In this document: positions 1-6,363 of the stretch, one piece after another | Position numbering within the stretch: position 1 is the first letter of the stretch | How the letters are laid out: every line of letters starts with the position of its first letter | NCBI GenBank assembly: GCA_002789615.1 | Contig: PFTO01000212.1 | Coordinates: forward strand, 11,526 to 22,505 | Origin: Acidobacteria bacterium CG_4_9_14_3_um_filter_49_7 | Lineage (GTDB): Bacteria; Acidobacteriota; Holophagae; Thermotomaculales; Thermotomaculaceae | Direction: 5' to 3' | Length of the DNA stretch: 10,980 bases | Notes under the pieces: generated by a model | What the model saw: only the letters and a program-made list of their open reading frames with translations | Database searches by the model: none | Told to the model about the DNA's origin: nothing | Translations under genes and position numbers: made by a program

Positions 1-1410
1 GTAGATCCCGACTTTCCCTTCCGGTGCGATTTCCGCAATCCACTGGAGGAAGCGTGGTTGCCACATGGCTTCCCCGATTGACATGAAAAGTACGTAGGTT
101 AGAAAGAGCGGCACATTGGGCCCCAGAGCAAGGAGAAATGTGGGGATTGCCATGACGAAGGTGCCGTAAATCATCATTTTGTAGACATTTGCCCTTGCTG
201 TAAGCCCGGCTACCAGCGGAGCAAGGAAGAAAATAAGGATCGGATTCAAATTGGAGAAGAATTCGAAATATTGGCTGACCATACTGTCTTTGAATGCGCG
301 GTCCAGATAATAAGGCAGTGTCAGCCAATTGTGGGCAAACAGGGTCTGCACCGGGATCAGAATAAAAATGAAGAATGTGAACCGAAGATCCCTGAAGGGA
401 TGATCCGGTCGCTTGGACAGATAGTTGGCTGTCGACAGAATAACGAAAATCAAGGCGGCTGCGTAGGCGGTCCATTCTTCATATGGCAGGCCCTGGAACA
501 GGGTAGTGGAAGAAAGCGTGATTCCGCCATTGTGAATCATGATTCCCACGACAAGTGAAATGGCGGCAGCGGCCGAGAAAAGTGTCAAGAGGAAGTTGTT
601 ATGGACTGTTTTCGGAATAGTATCTGTTTTGGTCTTTTCTACCGTTGATTCTTTTCCGTTTGCTTTTGCCTGATCCTCGGTTTCAGTGGAGATCTGGCTC
701 ACTGCCTTTTCATCTGTTTTTTTCGTCAACACCATGACAGTAAATACCAAACCAAACAAAGAAATGGTGGCGTATACCCAGAACACAGCAGTCAGGCCGT
801 TTGGGGGAAAGGCACTCTTGAAGTGATGGCGGGTCAGGGGTGAAATAAAACCGGAAAAGAAGGCACCGAGATTCATGAGTCCATAAACAACGGCGTAACC
901 CATGGCAGCAGTTTGAGGATTGGTGTAGCGTTTAACCCCGGCATAGGCGGCTGGCTGATACAACCCGTAGGCTACTACCGCGAGGAAAAGTCCGAAAATC
1001 AGCGTGAAAAACATGGGAGAGCCAACGCCGTGCCCCATTGGAAGCGTGCCGGACAGGGCAATCATGGACCGGCCGGTGACGAACAGAACAAAGGACAAAA
1101 TCAGTGCCTTTCGAACGCCGATTTTATCTGAAACACCGCCGAGAAAGAGCATTGCCAGCGTGATGCCGCCGGTAACGCCGGAATAAACCCAGCCGGAATG
1201 GAGGTCACTTAACTGGACATTTTCAGAACAATATTTGCCCAGAATGGTGAGAATACCGAAATAAACCAATCCCTCCAGCACGTAGGGGATATTGACGCCC
1301 CACAATGCTTTTGGGGCCTTGACAAACGCAATAGCGGTTTCTTTCAGTTCCTTCAGGGCATCTTTGATGACCCTTCCCAATGATACTGTTTCAGTCGTGT
1401 GATCCGCCAT
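1..1410 (-). CDS. Major facilitator superfamily transporter, C-terminus outside window (partial)
   Basis: Open frame of 470 codons from the ATG at 1410 to the window edge, so the stop lies outside. The start follows AAGGAAGG (1415-1422) by 4 nt. The protein is rich in membrane segments. A typical MFS motif A loop, GGVSDKIGVRK, is at about residues 91-101 between TM2 and TM3. The stretch YVLEGLVYFGIL in TM1 and MNLGAF at about 179-184 faintly recall proton-dependent oligopeptide (POT) carriers, but this does not identify the substrate. A hydrophilic linker of about 43 residues (230-272), rich in Lys, Glu, Thr and Asp, separates the two halves and should face the cytoplasm. It lies downstream of the pilin genes on the same strand, but a 299-nt gap with its own promoter makes it a separate unit. 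MFS membership is secure; the transported compound is unknown. Confidence 0.85.
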   Translation of the reverse strand, partial: MADHTTETVSLGRVIKDALKELKETAIAFVKAPKALWGVNIPYVLEGLVYFGILTILGKYCSENVQLSDLHSGWVYSGVTGGITLAMLFLGGVSDKIGVRKALILSFVLFVTGRSMIALSGTLPMGHGVGSPMFFTLIFGLFLAVVAYGLYQPAAYAGVKRYTNPQTAAMGYAVVYGLMNLGAFFSGFISPLTRHHFKSAFPPNGLTAVFWVYATISLFGLVFTVMVLTKKTDEKAVSQISTETEDQAKANGKESTVEKTKTDTIPKTVHNNFLLTLFSAAAAISLVVGIMIHNGGITLSSTTLFQGLPYEEWTAYAAALIFVILSTANYLSKRPDHPFRDLRFTFFIFILIPVQTLFAHNWLTLPYYLDRAFKDSMVSQYFEFFSNLNPILIFFLAPLVAGLTARANVYKMMIYGTFVMAIPTFLLALGPNVPLFLTYVLFMSIGEAMWQPRFLQWIAEIAPEGKVGIY

Positions 1411-1447
1411 AGTACCTTCCTTGATTTCAAATTTTCAACCTCACAGC

Positions 1448-1477
1448 ATTGTACCCTAAAGCACGGGGAAGTGCCAG
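1448..1477 (-). promoter_or_regulatory. Predicted promoter of the MFS gene
   Basis: On the minus strand, CTGGCA (1472-1477, four of six -35 matches), an 18-nt spacer, then TACAAT (1448-1453, five of six -10 matches) preceded by GG. A start near 1441 would give a leader of about 30 nt that holds the AAGGAAGG ribosome binding site. Prediction by consensus only. Confidence 0.5.
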
Positions 1478-1481
1478 AACG

Positions 1482-1511
1482 GTGCGTGTGAATGTGCGAG
1501 TGCCAGTATGA
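1482..1511. repeat. Degenerate GTGNNN hexamer array, copy 1
   Basis: Five consecutive six-base units on the plus strand: GTGCGT, GTGAAT, GTGCGA, GTGCCA, GTATGA. The array lies directly upstream of the -35 of the MFS promoter. Similar arrays occur before the MshC-like gene and before glyQ. It is noncoding; I see no credible reading frame here. Confidence 0.7.
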
Positions 1512-1514
1512 AAA

Positions 1515-1588
1515 AAAATGGGAAGCCCTTCGCATTGCGCCGGATGTAAAATGATGAGTGTTGAGTGCAAGAAAGAAAATGGGAAGCC
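1515..1588. repeat. Pair of 13-bp direct repeats (AAAATGGGAAGCC)
   Basis: AAAATGGGAAGCC occurs at 1515-1527 and again at 1576-1588, 61 bp apart. Each copy is preceded by an A-rich run and a GAGTGC. Between them lies CGCATTGCGCCGGATGT (1531-1547), which matches 3938-3954 with two mismatches in the first 16 bases. This suggests local duplication within an intergenic mosaic rather than a gene. Confidence 0.6.
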
Positions 1589-1630
1589 AAGAGATTGGCC
1601 CTGTTCCTGCCTGTTTAAGTCCCATCTGGA

Positions 1631-1666
1631 CTTAAACTTAGACTCGAACTTAAGCTTCTTCTACAA
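1631..1666. repeat. Degenerate CTYRRA hexamer array
   Basis: Six units in perfect 6-nt phase: CTTAAA, CTTAGA, CTCGAA, CTTAAG, CTTCTT, CTACAA. It is a second repeat flavour in the same intergenic space. It resembles the hexamers in the 3' end of the peptidase gene at 6806-6865 (GAACTT, AAACTC and so on). Confidence 0.6.
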
Positions 1667-1669
1667 GCT

Positions 1670-1690
1670 CATCATCCATCACCCATCACG
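1670..1690. repeat. CATCAC-type heptamer array, copy 1
   Basis: Three seven-base units, CATCATC, CATCACC, CATCACG. They run into CACGCG (1687-1692) and the hairpin at 1691-1704. The same arrangement follows the kinase gene at 4005-4049. Confidence 0.6.
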
Positions 1691-1704
1691 CGGCGTTTCC
1701 GCCG
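1691..1704 (-). terminator. Hairpin after the pilin cluster (weak terminator candidate)
   Basis: In the mRNA sense the sequence is CGGCG-GAAA-CGCCG: five perfect GC-rich pairs closed by a GNRA-type tetraloop, five bases after the MshP-like stop codon. No U-run follows. It may stabilise the 3' end or mark Rho-dependent termination rather than act as an intrinsic terminator. Confidence 0.35.
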
Positions 1705-1709
1705 ATGAA

Positions 1710-2078
1710 TCAGTTCTTGAAGATGACCCGGACGGTGCGGCGCCCATACTTTTCGGTTGCAGTATCCCCGCAGGTGGCAGTGCAGTCAATGACCCAGATG
1801 GCACCGATATGGCTGGCCACTGCGATTGTGGCGGTTCCGGTGGGGTTGGCAAATGTGTATGAAGTAGCATCCAGATTGCCGTCGTCTGTGATGTCGGTCA
1901 GGGCGTTGTAGACTCCGGTATCCGCATAGTAAAGCGCCTGTGTGGATAGATATTCGTTTCCAGCCTCTTCTGCTGATGAGATCGTGTAAGTGGTCAGAAT
2001 GATCCCCATGAAAGCGAGAAAAATGACAATAAAAATGGCTGCTATCAGGGATACTCCCCGTTCGTGTTTATGGCACAT
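1710..2078 (-). CDS. MshP-like (PilX/GspK-type) minor prepilin
   Basis: 122 residues. A short basic leader (MCHKHERG) is followed by a long hydrophobic helix (VSLIAAIFIVIFLAFMGIIL, about residues 9-28), the prepilin peptidase substrate layout. The residue at position +5 of the predicted mature protein is Ala13 rather than the usual Glu. Tip-located minor pilins of the GspK type also lack this Glu, and MshP proteins start in a similar way. The helix is followed by a small-residue stretch with ALYYADTGVYNAL, typical of MshP/PilX-like proteins, and two nearby Cys (DCTATC) that could pair. The ATG overlaps the MshO-like stop by 11 nt. AGGAGG at 2091-2096 lies 12 nt upstream, inside that gene. It is the last gene of the cluster; no mshQ follows. 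Family assignment is by pattern recognition only. Confidence 0.72.
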   Translation of the reverse strand: MCHKHERGVSLIAAIFIVIFLAFMGIILTTYTISSAEEAGNEYLSTQALYYADTGVYNALTDITDDGNLDATSYTFANPTGTATIAVASHIGAIWVIDCTATCGDTATEKYGRRTVRVIFKN

Positions 2079-2838
2079 TTCGGATGTGTACCTCCTGATG
2101 GAAATTCATCGTCTCTCCACTGGCCCGAACCTGTAAGAAAATGGTCAGTAGTGCGGTGTTTGAAAGTGTTCCTGTTGTGTACTGGAACTGGATAGAGGAT
2201 ACGTGGTCAATGAGAATATCCTGGTCAATTGCGCTGGTACCATGGGCCTGGCCCGGATCGTACCCGGAATATCGGATCAATTCACCGGATAAATTTCTGG
2301 AAAAAGTAACTGCCCCGGTACACATCTGGTAGCGTTTGGTAGAGGAGTGGGGCTTGGCCGGTGCATTGATACTCACTTGATTCCCTGCGACTCCGGCAAC
2401 CTGAAAGGTGGATGGAGAAGCCGGGTAGGCATAAAAATCATCCGGTGAAACATTGTAAATCACAATGAATGATGTGGATGGTGGTGTCAGACCGGTGTCA
2501 TCATTCAGCGTGTAGGGGGAAGAACCGCCGGTTATGCTGTTGTAGTGGGAGAAGAAAGTCGCTTTGCCAAATTCGACCGTGTCATTTGCAGCGTTGGTCG
2601 TAGAGACCCTGACAGTATTGGGAACAGATTCCCGAAGCTCACGGGACATCCTTTCCAGTGCCAGCCGTGCCCGGGACACCAGTTCTTTGCGCGCGACCTG
2701 TTGCTGGAAACCTTCTGCACCATAGAAAATGATCGGTCCCACAACACCGGCGATTATTCCCACGAGCACGATGGAAATGACCAGTTCTATGAGGGTGAAC
2801 CCGTTTTTAGAAGTTGGTTTTGATTGCTGTAAAAACAA
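2068..2838 (-). CDS. MshO-like (GspJ/PilW-type) minor prepilin
   Basis: 256 residues from a TTG codon at 2838. GGGGAG sits about four bases before it, inside the preceding gene, and no ATG occurs ahead of the leader. The 13-residue leader ends SKNG, cleaved before FTLIELVISIVLVGIIAGVV, with the conserved Glu at +5 (residue 18). The helix continues into a soluble domain with SRARLALERMSRELRESVPNTVRV at about residues 45-70. This Arg/Glu-rich 'MSRELR..LPNSVRV' pattern is what I recall of MshO proteins. The rest should be a beta-rich pilin head, exposed in the periplasm or on the pilus. It overlaps the MshD-like gene by 32 nt and the MshP-like gene by 11 nt, so translation is probably coupled. 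Prepilin status is very likely; the MshO label is likely. Confidence 0.8.
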   Translation of the reverse strand: MFLQQSKPTSKNGFTLIELVISIVLVGIIAGVVGPIIFYGAEGFQQQVARKELVSRARLALERMSRELRESVPNTVRVSTTNAANDTVEFGKATFFSHYNSITGGSSPYTLNDDTGLTPPSTSFIVIYNVSPDDFYAYPASPSTFQVAGVAGNQVSINAPAKPHSSTKRYQMCTGAVTFSRNLSGELIRYSGYDPGQAHGTSAIDQDILIDHVSSIQFQYTTGTLSNTALLTIFLQVRASGETMNFHQEVHIRNVP

Positions 2839-3364
2839 AATTCTCCCCAGTAGGTGCTGTCACCTGGATTCGTATCCGTTTATAATTATTTGTTGCGAGG
2901 CTGGCAGGTGCCCCGGTCGGTTTAAAAAAATCCACCATAACGGACCGGGAATATCCTGTAAATTCGGCCGAAATGTCATTTCCCAATTCATCCTTTAGAG
3001 GCTCACCGGCAACTCCATCCGCGTACCCGCCATAGTCGTCCACATCATCAAAATCCGTTCGACCGGATTCCCCGGCTTCAGTACCAATATTTGCCAGGGC
3101 AATCGGTATTCTCCCACCACCCAGTGGGGTATCTTCGTCCCACCGTTTCAGGAGAATTTCATCCATCATGCCCTGGCCCAGTTCCACGCCCCTGATTTCC
3201 AGAAAAGGTCGGGCACCCTCCTGGATATTGTTGAAAATCACACCGATGATACCTGTCAGCGCGATTCCGATAATCACGATTGCGATTACAGTTTCAATCA
3301 ATGTGAATCCTTGATTCCGGGAATGAACTTGTAATTCGGCCGGGGAAAATTTTCTACAATTCAT
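2807..3364 (-). CDS. MshD-like minor prepilin
   Basis: 185 residues from the ATG at 3364, chosen because GGGA lies 7 nt upstream. In-frame ATGs at 3370 and 3388 are possible but worse spaced. The 19-residue leader ends RNQG before FTLIETVIAIVIIGIALTGII, with Glu at +5 (residue 24). After the helix, residues matching RPFLEIRGVELGQGMMDEILLKRW resemble the MshD segment in which the helix runs into a run ending '...LDEILLK'. A later stretch (YSRSVMVDF) fits the same family. The start codon overlaps the MshC-like stop by 11 nt (ATGAATTGTAG). The product should be an inner-membrane prepilin that is processed and built into a type IV pilus or used to prime it. Confidence 0.78.
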   Translation of the reverse strand: MNCRKFSPAELQVHSRNQGFTLIETVIAIVIIGIALTGIIGVIFNNIQEGARPFLEIRGVELGQGMMDEILLKRWDEDTPLGGGRIPIALANIGTEAGESGRTDFDDVDDYGGYADGVAGEPLKDELGNDISAEFTGYSRSVMVDFFKPTGAPASLATNNYKRIRIQVTAPTGENFVFTAIKTNF

Positions 3365-3854
3365 GGGCATATCCCGTATTTGGTTCAACCTTGATGGTTA
3401 TGGACAAGCTGCCCGAGGAAAATGTCAGTGTGGCACCGTTGGGCGTGGGTCTTCCCAGGTAATCAAAGAAAATGGAAGTTGTGGTGGCAGGGACAATCGT
3501 AAGTGTGGAGTCATAACTGACCCTGAGAGGACTGACCCGGTCCTCTGGAGAAGTGATAATGTTAGCGGTGTTGGTGCAATCGGTTTTGTTTACTGTGTAC
3601 CGGTTGTTGGCGGTATCCAGGCATACACCGTAAGATTCGCTTCTCGACATGGCCAGCTCCTGGGCCATGGTCAGGTAATTGAGCAGCATCTTTGAGTCCT
3701 TTTGTACCCGGGTATCGGAAATGGAAAGGAGCTTCGGCGTGGCAATAATGGCAATAATGCCAACAAGAACAATCACCATTACAAGCTCAATGAGAGTGAA
3801 CCCCCACCCGCTTTCCTTCGATTTGTCTCTTTGACCCGGCATAGTATGTTTCAT
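3354..3854 (-). CDS. MshC-like (GspH/FimT-type) prepilin
   Basis: 166 residues. The frame stays open to 4007, but the upstream part is repeat-derived sequence, so the ATG at 3854 is preferred. It gives an 18-residue Lys/Arg-rich leader ending GWG before FTLIELVMVIVLVGIIAIIA, with Glu at +5 (residue 23). The body contains a Cys pair (about GVCLDT and TDC, possible disulfide) and ends VEPNTGYAHEL, close to the 'VE..TGYVH' ending I associate with MshC. It is first of the four overlapping prepilin genes. Only a weak AAGAG precedes the start, while a -10-like TAGAAT lies 7 nt upstream. Alternative start: the ATG at 3842. It could also be called a GspH-type pseudopilin. Confidence 0.78.
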   Translation of the reverse strand: MKHTMPGQRDKSKESGWGFTLIELVMVIVLVGIIAIIATPKLLSISDTRVQKDSKMLLNYLTMAQELAMSRSESYGVCLDTANNRYTVNKTDCTNTANIITSPEDRVSPLRVSYDSTLTIVPATTTSIFFDYLGRPTPNGATLTFSSGSLSITIKVEPNTGYAHEL

Positions 3855-3861
3855 TGCTCTT

Positions 3862-3890
3862 ATTCTACCGCCACAAAGGCAGCAGTGCAA
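3862..3890 (-). promoter_or_regulatory. Predicted promoter of the pilin cluster
   Basis: Minus-strand TTGCAC (3885-3890), 17-nt spacer, then GG-TAGAAT (3862-3867, five of six -10 matches). The -10 ends only 7 nt before the ATG at 3854, so transcription would begin at or next to the start codon. The -35 coincides with the first units of the hexamer array. Confidence 0.45.
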
Positions 3891-3926
3891 GTGGAAGTGA
3901 AGGAGTGGGGTTTTGAGTGGGAGTGG
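3885..3926. repeat. Degenerate GTGNNN / GAGTGG hexamer array, copy 2
   Basis: Plus-strand units GTGCAA, GTGGAA, GTGAAG, GAGTGG, GGTTTT, GAGTGG, GAGTGG in 6-nt register. The array overlaps the -35 of the pilin promoter and runs upstream from it, as copy 1 does for the MFS gene. Noncoding. Confidence 0.65.
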
Positions 3927-3934
3927 GCGGCAGA

Positions 3935-3949
3935 CGGCGCAGTGCGCCG
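3935..3949. promoter_or_regulatory. 15-bp perfect palindrome upstream of the pilin cluster
   Basis: CGGCGCA-G-TGCGCCG has seven-base arms around a single G, about 80 bp upstream of the MshC-like start. It could be an operator or part of the intergenic mosaic, because CGCANTGCGCCGRATGT recurs at 1531-1547, where the left arm is no longer symmetrical. Function is unknown. Confidence 0.35.
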
Positions 3950-4004
3950 AATGTTGGGTGTTAAATGAAAGATGAGAAGAATCGCAGACTTGTCTGTTTC
4001 CTGT

Positions 4005-4032
4005 CAATCACCACTCACCATTCACTATCCAC
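4005..4032. repeat. CATTCAC-type heptamer array, copy 2
   Basis: Four seven-base units: CAATCAC, CACTCAC, CATTCAC, TATCCAC. They run into CACGCG (4030-4035) and a hairpin directly after the kinase stop codon, the same order as at 1670-1704. Confidence 0.6.
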
Positions 4033-4049
4033 GCGGCCCTTTGGGCTGC
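4033..4049 (-). terminator. Hairpin directly after the kinase stop codon
   Basis: In the mRNA sense the sequence is GCAGCCC-AAA-GGGCCGC: seven base positions with one A/C mismatch and a 3-nt loop, starting immediately after the TGA. No U-run follows, so intrinsic termination is doubtful. It has the same position and context as the hairpin after the pilin cluster. Confidence 0.35.
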
Positions 4050-5003
4050 TCAATCCTGTTCCTGGTAACAGTATGGACACACTCTGGCCCGGGGGGATAG
4101 CAGTTTCCCGCAATTGAAGCACACTTTTTTGGAAGGTGTTCTATCGGGAGTCTCCCGGTTGGATGGCTGGGGAATTTCACTTCTGGGGATTTCCGGTGGG
4201 GTGTCGGTAGCCTGTAATTCGATAATAGCCTTCTTGAAATCCGCAGCGTCCAAGTACCGCTCATTGTAATTCTTCGCCAATGCCTTCATGATTATCGCAG
4301 ACTGATTCGGTGTGAGGGTATCCACTTTCTCGTGAAGAGCGGTAAATAGACGCTCTTTCACTTCCTTCTCGATCTTCAGGGGATTGAAACTTTCAAATGG
4401 GAGTTTCCCCATTATCATTTCGTAAAACATCATGCCAACAGAGTAAATGTCAGATTGAAAGACAGCTTTCCCTTCAAAATGTTCCGGTGCCATGTAGGGT
4501 GGACATCCAACGCGGGTAACGGCAATGGAATCCGGGTTCAGGTAGCGGGACGTGCCAAAGTCAGTCATTTTTACGAAACCTTCTTCTGTCAGCAGTACAT
4601 TTGCCGGGCGGATATCCCGGTGGATAATCTGGTGATCGTGGGCAAATTTCAATGCGTCACAGACCTGGAAAATAATGGATATTGCCTTTTCCCATTTCAA
4701 TCCGTCGGAGTCCTTAATCAGCCGGTCCAGTGATGGCCCGGAAATATACTCGGAGACGATAAAGAAAATACCTTCTTTTTTTTCTACGGAATAAATCTGG
4801 ACAATATTGGGATGTGAAAGAGAGGCCTGGAGGCGGGGTTCATGGAGCATTTTTTCCAGCTCCTGGCCCTGGTTATGGGGAATCTTCAATGCGACTTTGC
4901 GTTTGACCCAGGTATCTGTCGCGAGGTAGACGGACCCGAAGCCTCCACTTCCCAGACGTTTTACAATTCGGTATTTCCCCAGTGTTTTCCTGTCCAGCAA
5001 CAT
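4050..5003 (-). CDS. Hanks-type Ser/Thr protein kinase with C-terminal zinc ribbon
   Basis: 317 residues from the ATG at 5003. The frame stays open to 5612, but that extension lies antisense to the flavin reductase gene and shows no family features. Kinase landmarks are in order: Gly-loop GSGGFG (18-23), VALK Lys40, αC Glu about 48-55, HRDIRPAN (128-135), DFG (148-150), APE (172-174). The catalytic loop carries Arg132 where most Ser/Thr kinases have Lys; Src-type tyrosine kinases also have Arg there (HRDLRAAN). After the kinase fold comes a Pro-rich linker (about 270-290) and a CxxC-10-CxxC zinc ribbon (Cys295, 298, 309, 312). There is no membrane segment, so it should be cytosolic. No Shine-Dalgarno is visible; TATCAT lies 6 nt before the ATG. 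Substrates are unknown. The pilin cluster lies 195 nt downstream on the same strand. Confidence 0.88.
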   Translation of the reverse strand: MLLDRKTLGKYRIVKRLGSGGFGSVYLATDTWVKRKVALKIPHNQGQELEKMLHEPRLQASLSHPNIVQIYSVEKKEGIFFIVSEYISGPSLDRLIKDSDGLKWEKAISIIFQVCDALKFAHDHQIIHRDIRPANVLLTEEGFVKMTDFGTSRYLNPDSIAVTRVGCPPYMAPEHFEGKAVFQSDIYSVGMMFYEMIMGKLPFESFNPLKIEKEVKERLFTALHEKVDTLTPNQSAIIMKALAKNYNERYLDAADFKKAIIELQATDTPPEIPRSEIPQPSNRETPDRTPSKKVCFNCGKLLSPRARVCPYCYQEQD

Positions 5004-5009
5004 GCCGAC

Positions 5010-5015
5010 ATGATA
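5010..5015 (-). promoter_or_regulatory. Predicted -10 element of the kinase gene
   Basis: Minus-strand GG-TATCAT (five of six -10 matches) ends 6 nt before the ATG at 5003. No convincing -35 is seen (CCGCCA at 17-nt spacing, three of six). If used, the transcript would be leaderless or nearly so. Confidence 0.35.
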
Positions 5016-5075
5016 CCACAAAACCGGGATCTTGGCGGAAGCTGTTTGCACATGATGTTCTGGACCGGTAAAGTC

Positions 5076-5084
5076 TGATAGAAT
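5076..5084 (+). promoter_or_regulatory. Predicted extended -10 of the flavin reductase gene
   Basis: TGA-TAGAAT is an extended -10 (TGnTAnAAT) with no good -35. A start near 5091 would leave a leader of about 15 nt holding the GGGAGG at 5095-5100. The kinase gene is transcribed divergently from the other side of the same 102-bp space. Confidence 0.45.
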
Positions 5085-5105
5085 ACAAAAAACAGGGAGG
5101 ACAAG

Positions 5106-5615
5106 ATGAAAGACTGGAAGCAGATAAATCCTGAAGAACTGACAGACAATGTGTTTAAGCTGATTGGAAAAGACTGGATGCTGATCACGGCAGGTAAGCA
5201 GGACGATTTCAATACAATGACGGCCAGTTGGGGTGGAATGGGAGTGTTGTGGCACAAGCCGGTGGCCACTGTTTACATTCGTCCAACCCGTTATACGAAT
5301 GAATTTGTGGAGAAAAATGAGATATTTACGCTTTCCTTTTTTGAGGACAAATACAGGGACGCGCTTACAATCTGTGGAACAATCTCCGGCAGGGATGAGG
5401 ACAAGACTGCCATTGTCGGACTCCATGGTGAGCCACTGCCGGATGGTGGGTTGAGTTACCGCGAGGCGCGCCTTGCCATCAGTTGCCGGAAAATGTATCA
5501 GGATACTTTCAAGCCGGAAAACTTTCTTGATTCCGGCATTGAGAGAAATTACCCGAAGAAGGATTATCACAATATTTATATCGGGGAAATTACCGGAATT
5601 TTTCTTGCGCAATGA
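5106..5615 (+). CDS. Flavin reductase-like, FMN-binding protein
   Basis: 169 residues; ATG preceded by AGGGAGG with good spacing. The sequence follows the small split-barrel flavin reductase family (flavoredoxin-like): FKLIGKDWMLITAG at about 17-31, NTMTASWGGMGVLWHKPVA at about 36-55, IRPTRYTNEFVEKN then FTLSFF, SGRDEDK, and a C-terminal DYHNIYIGEI. Members bind FMN non-covalently as homodimers and reduce flavin with NAD(P)H or pass electrons to partner proteins. Which of these this one does cannot be told. It is full length, soluble and without a signal peptide. It is the only plus-strand gene in the window, monocistronic and convergent with queE. The family is clear; the physiological role is open. 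Confidence 0.87.
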   Translation: MKDWKQINPEELTDNVFKLIGKDWMLITAGKQDDFNTMTASWGGMGVLWHKPVATVYIRPTRYTNEFVEKNEIFTLSFFEDKYRDALTICGTISGRDEDKTAIVGLHGEPLPDGGLSYREARLAISCRKMYQDTFKPENFLDSGIERNYPKKDYHNIYIGEITGIFLAQ

Positions 5616-5718
5616 CTCCAGGTTTCTTTTCCATTTTGGCTATGAACGATATTGAATGAAGAATAGAATTGGCAAATTCTCTGATGGTTCTGCTGTTTAA
5701 CATTCGGTGGAATGCCGT
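5616..5718. other. Convergent intergenic space, flavin reductase / queE
   Basis: No gene seen. CATTC-GGTG-GAATG (5701-5714) forms a small five-pair hairpin just after the queE stop on the minus strand and is followed only by TTAAAC. It could contribute to termination of queDE, weakly supported. Confidence 0.35.
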
Positions 5719-6363
5719 CTATACACCTCTGGCCTTGTCAGGCCAGATAAATCGGTGAAGCTGGCAATTGAGTCGAACGGGGAGCCGATCTTTAAGAATC
5801 CAGTCTGCCAGTTCTGCTGGAGGAAGTCCGGGTGTCACCGGGGAAAAGTTGATCACGCAACCCTTTTCTGTGAGCCTGTGTTCTGAAATAAAATCAACTG
5901 CCCAGTCATAATCTTCCCTGTGACAGAGAGTGAATTTGAACTCATCGGTTCTTTCTCGCATAAGCGGGATGTTTGAAAGGCAGCTGTGGTGGGCCATTCC
6001 GCTTCCCGGTGTTTTGACGTCCAGCATGATTCGGACATTGTCAAGAACAAAAGGCGCAATGTCCATGGAACCGCCGGTTTCAAGGATGACTTGACGGTTA
6101 TTCTCCAGCAACCGTTTCACCAGTTCCGGCAATTCAACCTGTGCCAGGGGGTCTCCCCCGGTAAGGTGAACAATGGGAAGGCCATTATTTTCAATGATTG
6201 TCAGGAGTTCCTTGATAGTCATCTCTGCGCCATCTTCGTAGGCATAGGTGGTATCACAATAAGTGCAGCGCAGGGGACAGCCGGTAAATCTGACAAAGAG
6301 CATGGGAATCCCTGTCAGTGACGTCTCCCCTTCGATGGTGGCGAAGATTTCATTAACCTTCAT
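5719..6363 (-). CDS. queE: 7-carboxy-7-deazaguanine synthase (radical SAM)
   Basis: 214 residues. QueE converts 6-carboxy-5,6,7,8-tetrahydropterin to 7-carboxy-7-deazaguanine using SAM and a [4Fe-4S] cluster, on the way to preQ0 and queuosine. The N-terminus MKVNEIFATIEGE and the cluster motif CPLRCTYC (Cys29, 33, 36) with the following DTTYA are typical. The SAM-binding TGGDP (68-72) has Asp where many members have Glu. ETGGS (95-99) and DVKTPGSG (115-122) follow, and the C-terminus HRFIW...RGV fits the family. The length matches short QueE forms. The ATG overlaps the queD stop by one base (TGATG) and has no good Shine-Dalgarno, so translation is probably coupled. queC and the later steps are not in the window. 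Confidence 0.95.
   Translation of the reverse strand: MKVNEIFATIEGETSLTGIPMLFVRFTGCPLRCTYCDTTYAYEDGAEMTIKELLTIIENNGLPIVHLTGGDPLAQVELPELVKRLLENNRQVILETGGSMDIAPFVLDNVRIMLDVKTPGSGMAHHSCLSNIPLMRERTDEFKFTLCHREDYDWAVDFISEHRLTEKGCVINFSPVTPGLPPAELADWILKDRLPVRLNCQLHRFIWPDKARGV

Noticed and set aside
1482..1690. CRISPR array or cas-related repeat
   Set aside because: Units are 6-7 bp, contiguous and degenerate, with no spacers, no 25-37 bp direct repeats and no cas genes nearby.
1518..1862. 114-residue plus-strand frame with several Cys
   Set aside because: It spans intergenic repeats and then runs antisense to the MshP-like gene; no ribosome binding site or recognisable fold.
3855..4007. N-terminal extension of the MshC-like frame
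   Set aside because: The extension is His/Cys/Leu-rich translation of the hexamer repeats and palindrome; a prepilin leader should be short and basic, as from 3854.
5004..5612. Upstream extension of the kinase reading frame (520-residue version)
   Set aside because: It runs antisense through the well-supported flavin reductase gene, shows no domain or membrane pattern, and the kinase domain begins naturally at the ATG at 5003.
5729..5746. CTGGCC-loop-GGCCAG as terminator of the convergent pair
   Set aside because: It lies inside the queE coding region and has no U-run on either strand.
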